Made by a program: the position numbers and the translations under genes | Shown here: piece by piece, positions 50,502 through 57,102 of the stretch | How positions within the stretch are numbered: the first letter of the stretch is position 1 | Layout: every line of letters starts with the position of its first letter | NCBI RefSeq assembly: GCF_040718835.1 | Contig: NZ_JBFEFG010000234.1 | Coordinates: forward strand, 1-57,102 | Direction: 5' to 3' | DNA length: 57,102 nucleotides | Origin: Bremerella sp. JC817 | Lineage (GTDB): Bacteria; Planctomycetota; Planctomycetia; Pirellulales; Pirellulaceae | The notes under the pieces: generated by a model | Database searches by the model: none | Seen by the model: the letters and a program-made list of their open reading frames with translations, nothing else | Told to the model about the DNA's origin: nothing

Positions 50502-51500
50502 CTAGTTACTCAACGAAACCACGTTGCCGTCGTCGCGAATGGCCAGGTTCTGATAAATCGTCAGGTCCATCGTTTCGCTGAGGAAATGAACCGAGCCGTC
50601 CCCCAGCAGGAACAAGCATCCGCCTGGATGAAAGCTGCCGAACGTGCGCTGATGCAAACCTTGACCTAGCCCGCCAGGCACGCTGTAGGAACCGCCGGCG
50701 CTGTCGAAGGTTGTGTCGTAGCGATCGCCGTGGCAATCACCACCGCAGGCATTGATGGCCAACTGGGCTGCTGACAGTACCCCGGTGACCGAGGATCCAC
50801 CACCGCGATTAGTCGAAGCCCAGCCGAGCCAATGCGTGTCGCTACGACCGCCATCAAGCAATTGGTAGCGTGTTTCCCCCACCAGGAACGTGTTGGACGA
50901 ACCATCGGTGATGCTGGCGAAATTCGTTTTCGAGTTCTGGAACAAGATGCCGTTGATATAGAAGCGACGACCGACGTTGCTCGACTGGCAATTACCCAGG
51001 CCGCTGGCACCACCCCCCATCACGCCGTAATAGTTCGAGTGATTCTTGTCGACCGCACTGCCAGGGTAGGAAGGGCATTGAAATGCTTCGACGTTGGTCT
51101 TCCAGACGTCGCGGTTGTTGCCGCTGGTCGGGCCTTCTGCATTCGAGCAAACGAAGTCCGAGTTCAAATCGACGCGATCGTACAAATTGCCCAGTTCCAG
51201 GAATGGCAAAATCGAAACGGTCCAGGGACGACGCCGCGAGATGTTTGTGTTGCATGCGGTCGTTTCGCCGTCACCCATCAGGGCCCCTGCCGGGAACTGG
51301 CCGTAGGTGTCGTGGTGGTTATGAAGCGCCAGTCCGAGTTGCTTCAGCTTGTTGTTGCATTCGATACGCCGAGCCGCCTCGCGCGCTTGTTGCACGGCAG
51401 GCAATAACAACGCAATCAAGACGCCAATGATGGCGATGACCACCAGCAGTTCCACTAACGTAAACCCGGAACGTCGAAACGTAGGAAGAGACATAAACAT
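50502..51500 (-). CDS. DUF1559 pilin-like surface protein
   Basis: This 332-residue protein has a prepilin-type N-terminus (SGFTLVELLVVIAIIGVLIA then LLLPAVQQAREAARR), as in the large DUF1559 family of planctomycetes. The body carries family landmarks: CNNKLKQLGLALHNHHDTYG, RRPWTVSILPFLELGNLYDR, and a final GGCLFLLGDGSVHFLSETMD. An ATG two codons in is an alternative start. The protein is probably processed by a prepilin peptidase and assembled at the surface, where its role is unknown. The many DUF1559 copies per planctomycete genome suggest a family-specific surface layer or adhesin set. Family is firm. Confidence 0.93.
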   Translation of the reverse strand: MFMSLPTFRRSGFTLVELLVVIAIIGVLIALLLPAVQQAREAARRIECNNKLKQLGLALHNHHDTYGQFPAGALMGDGETTACNTNISRRRPWTVSILPFLELGNLYDRVDLNSDFVCSNAEGPTSGNNRDVWKTNVEAFQCPSYPGSAVDKNHSNYYGVMGGGASGLGNCQSSNVGRRFYINGILFQNSKTNFASITDGSSNTFLVGETRYQLLDGGRSDTHWLGWASTNRGGGSSVTGVLSAAQLAINACGGDCHGDRYDTTFDSAGGSYSVPGGLGQGLHQRTFGSFHPGGCLFLLGDGSVHFLSETMDLTIYQNLAIRDDGNVVSLSN

Positions 51501-52036
51501 AGGGTCGCTCGCAAAGATGACGGATGATGAAAAGGAATCGCCATGGACTGCCCCAAGGAGGCGTCCGAATCGCGAAAATCGACGAGATCAGGAAGAGTGC
51601 AAAATAGATAAGACTTCATCGATTTCATGCAACGCGCAAGAGGTTAGTGCGGCGCCGCAAAAAAACCAAGTGAATATAAAAATTATAGCGGCAATGATTC
51701 AAGATAAAAAAGAGGGAAACCTGGGAAAGTTGATTTGAGTGCGGCGACCCGAATGGCAGAGGGCCTGGAACTGAGCTCTTTGAAGCCAGATTTCTGCCAT
51801 ATTGCCGACGATCTCCGCTTCGTTGAAATGAAAGCCAGGGCATGGAAAATACCCGTCTGCAGTGCGGCTTTCCGCAGCAGGTGGGGGACTTTGATGAAAA
51901 AAGGCAACATCGCCGACTGGGTGCTTTCGGCACCATTGTTTTGGGCTATATCCCTATGCCCCACCTCGAACGCCCAGCAGCGACCCGCTTGCCAGGCGCC
52001 TTCCTTGCCTACCTGAATCCGAATGAGGAGGAGGCT
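51501..52036. other. Divergent intergenic region with A/T-rich core
   Basis: About 535 bases between divergent genes. The part at 51650-51720 is rich in A/T (AATATAAAAATTATAGC) and is the likely promoter region for the DUF1559 gene and perhaps for the rightward pair. Open frames inside it lack ribosome binding sites. A GGAGGAGG site right before 52037 marks the next gene start. Confidence 0.5.
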
Positions 52037-53419
52037 ATGTCCTCGGTTCCTACCTACCGTCTGACGATGATGGCGATCTCGGCATTTGTCCTGCTATGGG
52101 CAGTGCTGATGCCTGCTTCCGGTGCCGAAGTTGAATGCGAGTACCCTGCCCTAGCCCGCGTGCGGATTGTCGCTCAGCATCCTGATAGAGTTCAGGTCGC
52201 GGCCAAGACATTGCCTGAGAACAGATTGCCTGCGGCAAGCCAGACTGCGGACGATCCGCAGCCAGAGCAGTCGGAGGAAGAAGAATCAACTCTCTCGGTT
52301 TCCGTTACGGAAGAACCCAAAACGGAGCCCCCAAAGGAAGCCGCCGTCGAACCTGTCCCTGCGAACGAACCTGCAACGCAGGCGACCCCGCAGGAAAAGC
52401 CGGTTGTCGCTCCTGCCGTCGACGCGAAGGTTTCTCAGCCATTGGTAAAAGAAACGCCCGGTCGGCCTTTGACACCTTCCGACGTCTATGCTGGGCTCGA
52501 ACTGATTCAGCGTAAATTGGACGTGTTGTCGACGAAGATGGAACTCAACCGCGACGACTTGATTGAAATCAAAGCCCGCGAACAGCAAGTTAAGCCGATG
52601 CATATCTATCAATTGCATCTGACCTGCCTCGACCAGCTTCGTACGTTTGAACGCCAGCAGGGTGTCGTGGCCGTCCCACTGATCATCGCCAGCCCGGTCG
52701 ATTACAAGCCGGGCGACGTTTATCAGTTGACTTCGCTGCTGGCCAACCGCCTCGATCAATTTGCAGCGGAAAAAGGTTATGGGCCACTCCCAAGCGACCT
52801 GCGGCCAGTGGATGGGAAAACGCCGACCGACGTTTACGAGATGATCGTGCCGGTCTTCTGTCGGCTCTTGGCCCTGAACAAGATTCAAAAGCTCACGCCG
52901 AACGACGTCTACGCTCAGATCATTCGTGCTCGCATCGATGCCCAGGCAATCGTATCGCATATGGCACAGCAGCACAGCAATTCCTTCACGGAGCAGCGTC
53001 ACTTACAGGCACGTGCCTTCGGCTTAAGTGGTGACGGCAATCACTTGCAACTCGACAACTCGGCAATTCGGACTCCGCAAGATGCGTTCGATGCCTGTTT
53101 GAACGCTCGGGCCACGGTCAATCAAATCTGGAAGTCTCAAGGGCGGACAGGCATGCCTCTGCCGAAGCGTGCCGCTGGCGAGAAGATTATTCCGGCCGAC
53201 GTTTTCCTGCAGACGCAGATCTTGATCGCAGAGCTGAACCTGCTGAAGTACACCACCGGCACGACGGCTCCGACCCCGCCAACCAACGTTTTCTCCGGGA
53301 AAACTCCGGCGAAAGTTTATAACGAAGCCTGCTGGGCCAGCTACATTCTCGAGGCACTTACGACCGAAGTGAGTGCCCCGTCGCAGCAAGCCAGTCGCGC
53401 GATTCGCCCCCGTTCCTAA
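52037..53419 (+). CDS. Exported repeat protein with P-x-D-V-Y motifs, partner of a chemoreceptor
   Basis: The ATG at 52037, with GGAGGAGG upstream, gives 460 residues; an upstream reading lacks that ribosome binding site. A signal peptide (LTMMAISAFVLLWAVLMPAS) is followed by a Pro/Glu-rich linker (to about 145). Then come eight units spaced about 35-50 residues apart, most of which open with a short motif: SDVYAGLELIQRKLD, MHIYQLHLTCLDQLR, GDVYQLTSLLANRLD, TDVYEMIVPVFCRLL, NDVYAQIIRARIDAQ, QDAFDACLNARATVN, ADVFLQTQILIAELN, and AKVYNEACWASYILE. Each unit is probably a helical hairpin. It lies 36 bases before the chemoreceptor gene and is probably co-transcribed. It may present a ligand to that receptor (inference). 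Confidence 0.75.
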   Translation: MSSVPTYRLTMMAISAFVLLWAVLMPASGAEVECEYPALARVRIVAQHPDRVQVAAKTLPENRLPAASQTADDPQPEQSEEEESTLSVSVTEEPKTEPPKEAAVEPVPANEPATQATPQEKPVVAPAVDAKVSQPLVKETPGRPLTPSDVYAGLELIQRKLDVLSTKMELNRDDLIEIKAREQQVKPMHIYQLHLTCLDQLRTFERQQGVVAVPLIIASPVDYKPGDVYQLTSLLANRLDQFAAEKGYGPLPSDLRPVDGKTPTDVYEMIVPVFCRLLALNKIQKLTPNDVYAQIIRARIDAQAIVSHMAQQHSNSFTEQRHLQARAFGLSGDGNHLQLDNSAIRTPQDAFDACLNARATVNQIWKSQGRTGMPLPKRAAGEKIIPADVFLQTQILIAELNLLKYTTGTTAPTPPTNVFSGKTPAKVYNEACWASYILEALTTEVSAPSQQASRAIRPRS

Positions 53420-53455
53420 CGCTTGAATCACGGCTCAACGAAGGTGGATTGAGAT

Positions 53456-55174
53456 ATGTCTAGCAAATCGATGCGAATCGGAATCACGCAGAAGATCATC
53501 CTGGCAAATGTGGTCTTTCTGGTGGCCCTGGCAGCGACAACGTTGTTCCTGGTGTCGCGGTTGAATGGCTCGCACCAGGCCCTGGCGATGCAAAAGGAGG
53601 CTCTCCATCGACAACAACAGGTCGATCAGGTCTTCTCGAAATTTGCTCAGCTTCGGTACTGGCTCGGCGAGTTTTCCCGCAATTGGGAGGATCGCGCGCT
53701 GCAGAAGTCTGAAGTGGCGGCTGGCGAATTGAATCAGCTGTTGACTAGGCTCGATCAGGAACTGGCTCCCGGGGAAATTTCCCTTTCGCAACGCGTTCAC
53801 GAATTTCAATCGGCAATGATCAAGTCGGTCGAGTTTCAGGTTGCCGGCGATCGCTTGCAGGCCAACCAGGTTGCATACACGGCCGCTGCACAAAGTCAGG
53901 CAATTGAAACCCAGTTAGATGCTGCCATGCTCGCTTCTCAGCAGCAAGCGGAAGCTTCGGCCGCTGCGGTTGCTGCGGTAAATAGCAGCGTCCACTGGGG
54001 GCTGATTTTGTCGATGGTCGGGGTCTTCACCTTATCGATGCTTTCCAGTTGGCTGACCGGCAAGTGGATCGGAAGTCGTGTCCGCCGCATGGCTCGCCAG
54101 CTGAGCCAAATCGAAGGCAACTTGACCCGCCGAATTGAGGTCGATGGCAACGACGAAATCTGTGATCTGGCAGACCGCATGAACCTGTTTTTGGGAGACA
54201 TGCAGCAGTTGATCCTTGGGGTGCAAAAACAAGCCAATACGGTCAATGGTTCTGCCACGACGCTGTTAAGCACCGCCACTGGATTGACGCAGTGTGCCAA
54301 CGAAACGAATCAAGTCTCGAAGAGTACTTCGAGCACCGCCGAAGAACTTTCGGCGAGCATGAATTCAATTCGCAACTCTTCCGAAACGGTTGCCCAATCG
54401 GTGGAGCAAGTGGCCCAATCGATCCGGAATCTGTCGACCAGTTTCGACGACGTCGCCGTGAATGCTGCCAATGCACTGCGTGTCGTCGATGGTGCCAACC
54501 AGTTGGCACTCGACAGCGGCAAAACGATTGACGAACTGGGGAAAGGCGCCGAGGTGATCGGCAAGATCGTGAATCTGATTCGCGAGATCGCCGATCAGAC
54601 AAACCTATTGGCACTGAACGCGACCATCGAGGCGGCTCGCGCAGGCGAAGCAGGTAAGGGCTTTGTGGTCGTGGCAAGCGAAATCAAGGAACTCGCCAGC
54701 CAGGTTACCGCCGCCACCGTCGAGATCTCGAACAATGCGACCGGTATCCGCACTTCCAGCCAGAAGGCAGTGCAAGAGATCGTCCGGATTCAAGAGGTGT
54801 TCTCGGAAGTGAAGTCGGTCTCGGTTTCGATTTCCGCCGCGGTCGATCAGCAGAAGGAAACGATTGCCACAATCGATTCGGACGTGACTCGTTCTTCGGC
54901 GATGACGCACGAGATGGCTTCGGTTGCACGCGATACGATCGCTGCCGTCGACGACCTGGCACGCAACATCGTCGCCACCGAGAACGCCGCTAAGCGAACC
55001 GCAGACGGCGCCCTCGATACCCAAGCCTGCGGAGATTCGCTGGTGCTGACTGCTCAAGAGCTTCTGTCGAACGTGGGAAAGTTCCAAGTGAGCGAAACGC
55101 CAAAAGGTGTTGCCGCCAAAGTCATGTCACCGAAAAAGAGCTTTCAGACCGCCCAACAGCCTTGTCTGGTCTAA
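53456..55174 (+). CDS. Methyl-accepting chemotaxis protein
   Basis: This 572-residue chemoreceptor has one N-terminal membrane helix (residues 10-30), a periplasmic sensing part (to about 180), a second membrane helix ([20 protein letters not shown]), a HAMP domain and a long cytoplasmic coiled coil. The hairpin tip is the most conserved part: [20 protein letters not shown] then [20 protein letters not shown]. It would form receptor arrays with CheA and CheW, neither of which is in the window. The preceding exported repeat protein is probably its partner. The gene ends at two terminator-like hairpins. Confidence 0.93.
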   Translation: MSSKSMRIGITQKIILANVVFLVALAATTLFLVSRLNGSHQALAMQKEALHRQQQVDQVFSKFAQLRYWLGEFSRNWEDRALQKSEVAAGELNQLLTRLDQELAPGEISLSQRVHEFQSAMIKSVEFQVAGDRLQANQVAYTAAAQSQAIETQLDAAMLASQQQAEASAAAVAAVNSSVHWGLILSMVGVFTLSMLSSWLTGKWIGSRVRRMARQLSQIEGNLTRRIEVDGNDEICDLADRMNLFLGDMQQLILGVQKQANTVNGSATTLLSTATGLTQCANETNQVSKSTSSTAEELSASMNSIRNSSETVAQSVEQVAQSIRNLSTSFDDVAVNAANALRVVDGANQLALDSGKTIDELGKGAEVIGKIVNLIREIADQTNLLALNATIEAARAGEAGKGFVVVASEIKELASQVTAATVEISNNATGIRTSSQKAVQEIVRIQEVFSEVKSVSVSISAAVDQQKETIATIDSDVTRSSAMTHEMASVARDTIAAVDDLARNIVATENAAKRTADGALDTQACGDSLVLTAQELLSNVGKFQVSETPKGVAAKVMSPKKSFQTAQQPCLV

Positions 55175-55207
55175 GCAGCCGAAGGCATCTTCAAGCAATT
55201 TCAACGA

Positions 55208-55238
55208 AAGAGCCGGCACGGAATGGTGGCCGGCTCTT
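55208..55238 (+). terminator. Terminator after the chemoreceptor gene
   Basis: AAGAGCCGGC and GCCGGCTCTT pair perfectly over ten bases around an eleven-base loop, 33 bases after the stop codon; the T-run is weak (GCTATTG). Confidence 0.7.
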
Positions 55239-55328
55239 GCTATTGATGGGCAAAGAAGTCGACCTTCAGGCGGCAGGCAGGTGAAGGCCCCGAGAAGTGC
55301 CGACTGAACCTCGCATTCGGCGCAAAAG

Positions 55329-55365
55329 AAAAGCCATCAACAACTTACGTTGACGGCTTTTGCTT
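55329..55365 (+). terminator. Second hairpin downstream of the chemoreceptor gene
   Basis: AAAAGCC-A-TCAAC pairs with GTTGA-C-GGCTTTT with one mismatch and a seven-base loop, followed by TTTTGCTT. It lies at the border of the recombinase region. Confidence 0.65.
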
Positions 55366-55448
55366 AGAGCGGAGGGCACGAGATACGTAGTGCAATTCGC
55401 TTGTATCTCTTTTCGCAACAAACTCTTACATCGCAAATCGCTGATTCT

Positions 55449-55586
55449 ATGGCAGATTTCGGCTCGCGGTTTGCGCCGGGTTTTCCCGGTACTTTCGTGT
55501 TTCCGAGCATTGGCGAAAGTACAAATCTAGTACAAATCGCCACTGCCCAACTCGGCGGCAAGCTTGGCCGAATGGAGGTGAACTAA
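55449..55586 (+). CDS. Short frame coupled to the serine recombinase
   Basis: This 45-codon frame (MADFGSRFAPGFPGTFVFPS and a tail ending KLGRMEVN) stops in a TAATG overlap with the recombinase start, so translation of the two may be coupled. The recombinase has its own GGAGG site inside this frame. No family is recognised; it may be only a leader that helps expression. Confidence 0.4.
   Translation: MADFGSRFAPGFPGTFVFPSIGESTNLVQIATAQLGGKLGRMEVN
55518..55538 (+). repeat. 11-bp-spaced direct repeat upstream of the recombinase
   Basis: AGTACAAATC occurs twice (55518-55527 and 55529-55538), one helical turn apart. An ACTTTCG/CGAAAGT inverted repeat overlaps the left copy. This fits a protein-binding site such as an operator or a recombination accessory site. 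Confidence 0.5.
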
Positions 55587-56965
55587 TGCGCCTCCGAACT
55601 CCACTTGAAGCTCCGAACGGAAGGATTCTAAAAGTAGGGGAATACGCGCGTTACAGCACGGAGGAACAGAATCCGCGAAGCATACCAGATCAGTTCGCGT
55701 ACTCTGAAAAAGTGCTCTCGGAAAATAACGCACCTGACTACGAAAAAACACAGTTGTCAGATGCGGAATTGTCGGGAGAACTCGTCTCGCGTCCAGGAAT
55801 TGATCGGCTCCGGCGAGGCATTGCTAGGCGAGAATGGGATTTGATCATTGTCGAAGATTCCAGTCGACTCTACCGACATGAGACTGAGTGTATGGTTCTG
55901 GTCGAAGAGGCGGTCGATGAAGGTATTCGAGTGATCTGCATCAATGACTTCGTTGATACTGCGGAGCCGGACTGGCGGGAGCGGTTGCATGACGCCGCGC
56001 GGCACCATGCTCAGACGAATAAATATACTTCCCATAGGATTAAGAGAACGCATGAGGCACTTTGGAATTTGCAGGCCGGGCTCGGCAAGTGCCGTCAGGG
56101 GTACTCTCGCCGTGCGTCTTATCCTGCGACCGATAGAGAACCGGAACGCGGACCGTTTTTTGACAGCGTGAATCCTACCGAAGCTGCAATGATCAAGACC
56201 GCATACGAAATGGTTGCCGCTGGCGATGACCTTGCTTTGGTTGCCGACTGGCTATCAAAACAAGGCCTCCGAAAATGTTCGGGTGCAAAGTATTCAGATT
56301 ACTCCGTCAAGAACGTAATTGACTTGATTCGTCGGACGATTCATCGTGCATTCGATACTTATCGGAATAAAGTTTCGGAAAAGAAGTTGCGAACTGGTAA
56401 GTCTCGGCAACGTCACCGACCAGAGAAGGTGCTTACGCGAGAGATGCCTCACCTAAGGGTCGTCTCGGATTCTCTTTGGTACGCTGCGAATCGAATGATC
56501 GACAGCCGACGGCGAAAAACGAATGTGCCCTCAGGTGATGATCATCCCTTGGCCAATATTCCCAGAGATAGTCGATTTCCACTGACCAAACTTTTCGTTT
56601 GTGACATTTGTGGAAATAAGATGTGGTCGGACGGTCGAAATGAAGGTGGATATCGCTGCGGTGGCGTTCGTTCCGAGTGCTGCTGGAACAAGGCGACAGC
56701 GCTGAGAGATTGCGTTCACAAGAAGATAAGTGAGGTGGTTGTACGCGAATTGCTCTCTCTCGATTCAACATTGGACATTCTTGTTGAACGAATAAATTCT
56801 GTCTTGCGAAGTGAAAGGGACTACGAAAGGCAAAGCCTGAAGCTTCGCAACCAGGTACAAAAACTTACTGAGGAGTGTGAACGACTCGGTGAAGCGGTAG
56901 CGAAGGGGAAACGCGATGACCCCTTGGAAACATTGCTAAATCTCCTGGTAAAGAAGGAGCAATGA
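55586..56965 (+). CDS. Large serine recombinase, 3' end cut by an IS3-family element
   Basis: The ATG at 55586 has GGAGG upstream and gives 459 residues. The resolvase domain (residues about 15-150) has Y-A-R-Y-S catalytic Ser in VGEYARYSTEEQNPRSI and the Arg pair in EDSSRLYRHETECMVL. A recombinase domain follows (EAAMIKTAYEMVAAGDDLAL; RRTIHRAFDTYRNKV), then a zinc ribbon (CDICGNKMWSDGR ... CGGVRSECCWNK) and a coiled coil (RNQVQKLTEECERLGEAVAK). Large serine recombinases usually have about 500 or more residues. Here the reading frame ends in a TGA whose bases are the first bases of an IS3-family end (56963), so the natural C-terminus is lost. The gene is visibly richer in A/T than its left neighbours. 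Confidence 0.85.
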   Translation: MRLRTPLEAPNGRILKVGEYARYSTEEQNPRSIPDQFAYSEKVLSENNAPDYEKTQLSDAELSGELVSRPGIDRLRRGIARREWDLIIVEDSSRLYRHETECMVLVEEAVDEGIRVICINDFVDTAEPDWRERLHDAARHHAQTNKYTSHRIKRTHEALWNLQAGLGKCRQGYSRRASYPATDREPERGPFFDSVNPTEAAMIKTAYEMVAAGDDLALVADWLSKQGLRKCSGAKYSDYSVKNVIDLIRRTIHRAFDTYRNKVSEKKLRTGKSRQRHRPEKVLTREMPHLRVVSDSLWYAANRMIDSRRRKTNVPSGDDHPLANIPRDSRFPLTKLFVCDICGNKMWSDGRNEGGYRCGGVRSECCWNKATALRDCVHKKISEVVVRELLSLDSTLDILVERINSVLRSERDYERQSLKLRNQVQKLTEECERLGEAVAKGKRDDPLETLLNLLVKKEQ

Positions 56966-57102
56966 AGTGGACCCCAATTTTCGGACCACGGGTTAAGGTG
57001 GATTTCTTTGGCTCGTGGATGAGGGTATCGTGGCGTCATCAGGAGGTTTCAGATGGCGCGGAAGCGGCGGCGGTTTGATGCGGCGTTTAAGGCCAAGGTG
57101 GC
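56963..57102 (+). mobile_element. Left end of an IS3-family insertion sequence (partial)
   Basis: The terminal sequence begins TGAAGTGGACCCCAATTTTC, a form common at the ends of IS3-family elements. About 90 bases further a transposase gene starts. The right end is outside the window, so the target duplication cannot be checked. Confidence 0.75.
57053..57102 (+). CDS. IS3-family transposase OrfA, N-terminal fragment
   Basis: The frame starts at 57053 with GGAGG six bases upstream and reads MARKRRRFDAAFKAKV, the typical start of IS3-family OrfA (helix-turn-helix). The frame leaves the window at its right edge, where OrfB and the usual frameshift site would follow. Confidence 0.8.
   Translation, partial: MARKRRRFDAAFKAKV

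Noticed and set aside
51735..52016. A rightward gene in the divergent region before the repeat protein
   Set aside because: The frame lacks a ribosome binding site and any domain, and codon use is irregular; the GGAGGAGG site and signal peptide at 52037 mark the real start.
1..57102. CRISPR arrays, rRNA genes or a replication origin
   Set aside because: No regularly spaced short repeats, no rRNA-like blocks and no DnaA-box cluster or dnaA/dnaN/rep gene were seen on reading the window.

Overview
The window looks like chromosome of a planctomycete, probably a Pirellulales relative of Blastopirellula or Bremerella. This is inferred from content: a DUF1559 pilin-like protein with a small lipoprotein partner, a sulfatase, a secreted PQQ-type beta-propeller, many Ser/Thr-kinase, FHA and other signalling genes, and a large mixed type IV pilus / type II secretion locus. 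Backbone genes are G+C-rich. The stretches at about 47.8-49.8 kb and 55.4-57.0 kb are visibly richer in A/T and look acquired.

Layout. 1-141: right end of an IS5-like element. 421-1521: DUF3524 glycosyltransferase (tRNA-queuosine mannosyltransferase-like). 1581-11943: leftward pilus/secretion operon, in transcription order three pilin-like proteins (one with a LamG-type insert), a small membrane protein, a GspH-like pilin, PilM, PilN, PilO, a PilP/GspC-like protein, a secretin and a TPR lipoprotein. 12133-17879: nadC, a ComEA-like helix-hairpin-helix protein, two secreted proteins and a UbiB-family kinase. 18264-23506: leftward operon of histidine kinase, response regulator, STAS protein, PilB/GspE ATPase and PilC/GspF, which supplies the motor for the first operon. 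23709-33563: regulatory region with a PRMT-like methyltransferase, two small unknowns, an AAA ATPase, a receiver/GGDEF-like/CBS protein, an FHA/EAL-like protein and a Ser/Thr kinase fused to a tubulin-like domain. 33583-43010: envelope and housekeeping genes (lipoprotein, cardiolipin synthase, cobalamin adenosyltransferase, MscS channel, SLC13 permease, VOC, YciI and an HTH regulator). 43011-47610: an orphan terminator with a possible small RNA, a sulfatase, a broken small gene, an RRM protein and a DUF374 acyltransferase. 47811-49848: a 2-kb island in tRNA-Arg(CCT), flanked by 46-bp direct repeats. 50022-55174: DUF1559 pair, then an exported repeat protein with a chemoreceptor. 55449-57102: a serine recombinase gene cut by an IS3-family element.

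The two strongest candidates for undescribed biology are the tRNA-Arg island and the kinase-tubulin protein. The island has no integrase and carries one main gene, encoding a histone-H1-like basic tail joined to a TIR/deoxyribosyltransferase-like domain; an anti-phage role is an inference. The kinase-tubulin protein sits beside an FHA reader, in a phylum where most members lack FtsZ. All functions are read from motifs and gene order; no database search was possible.
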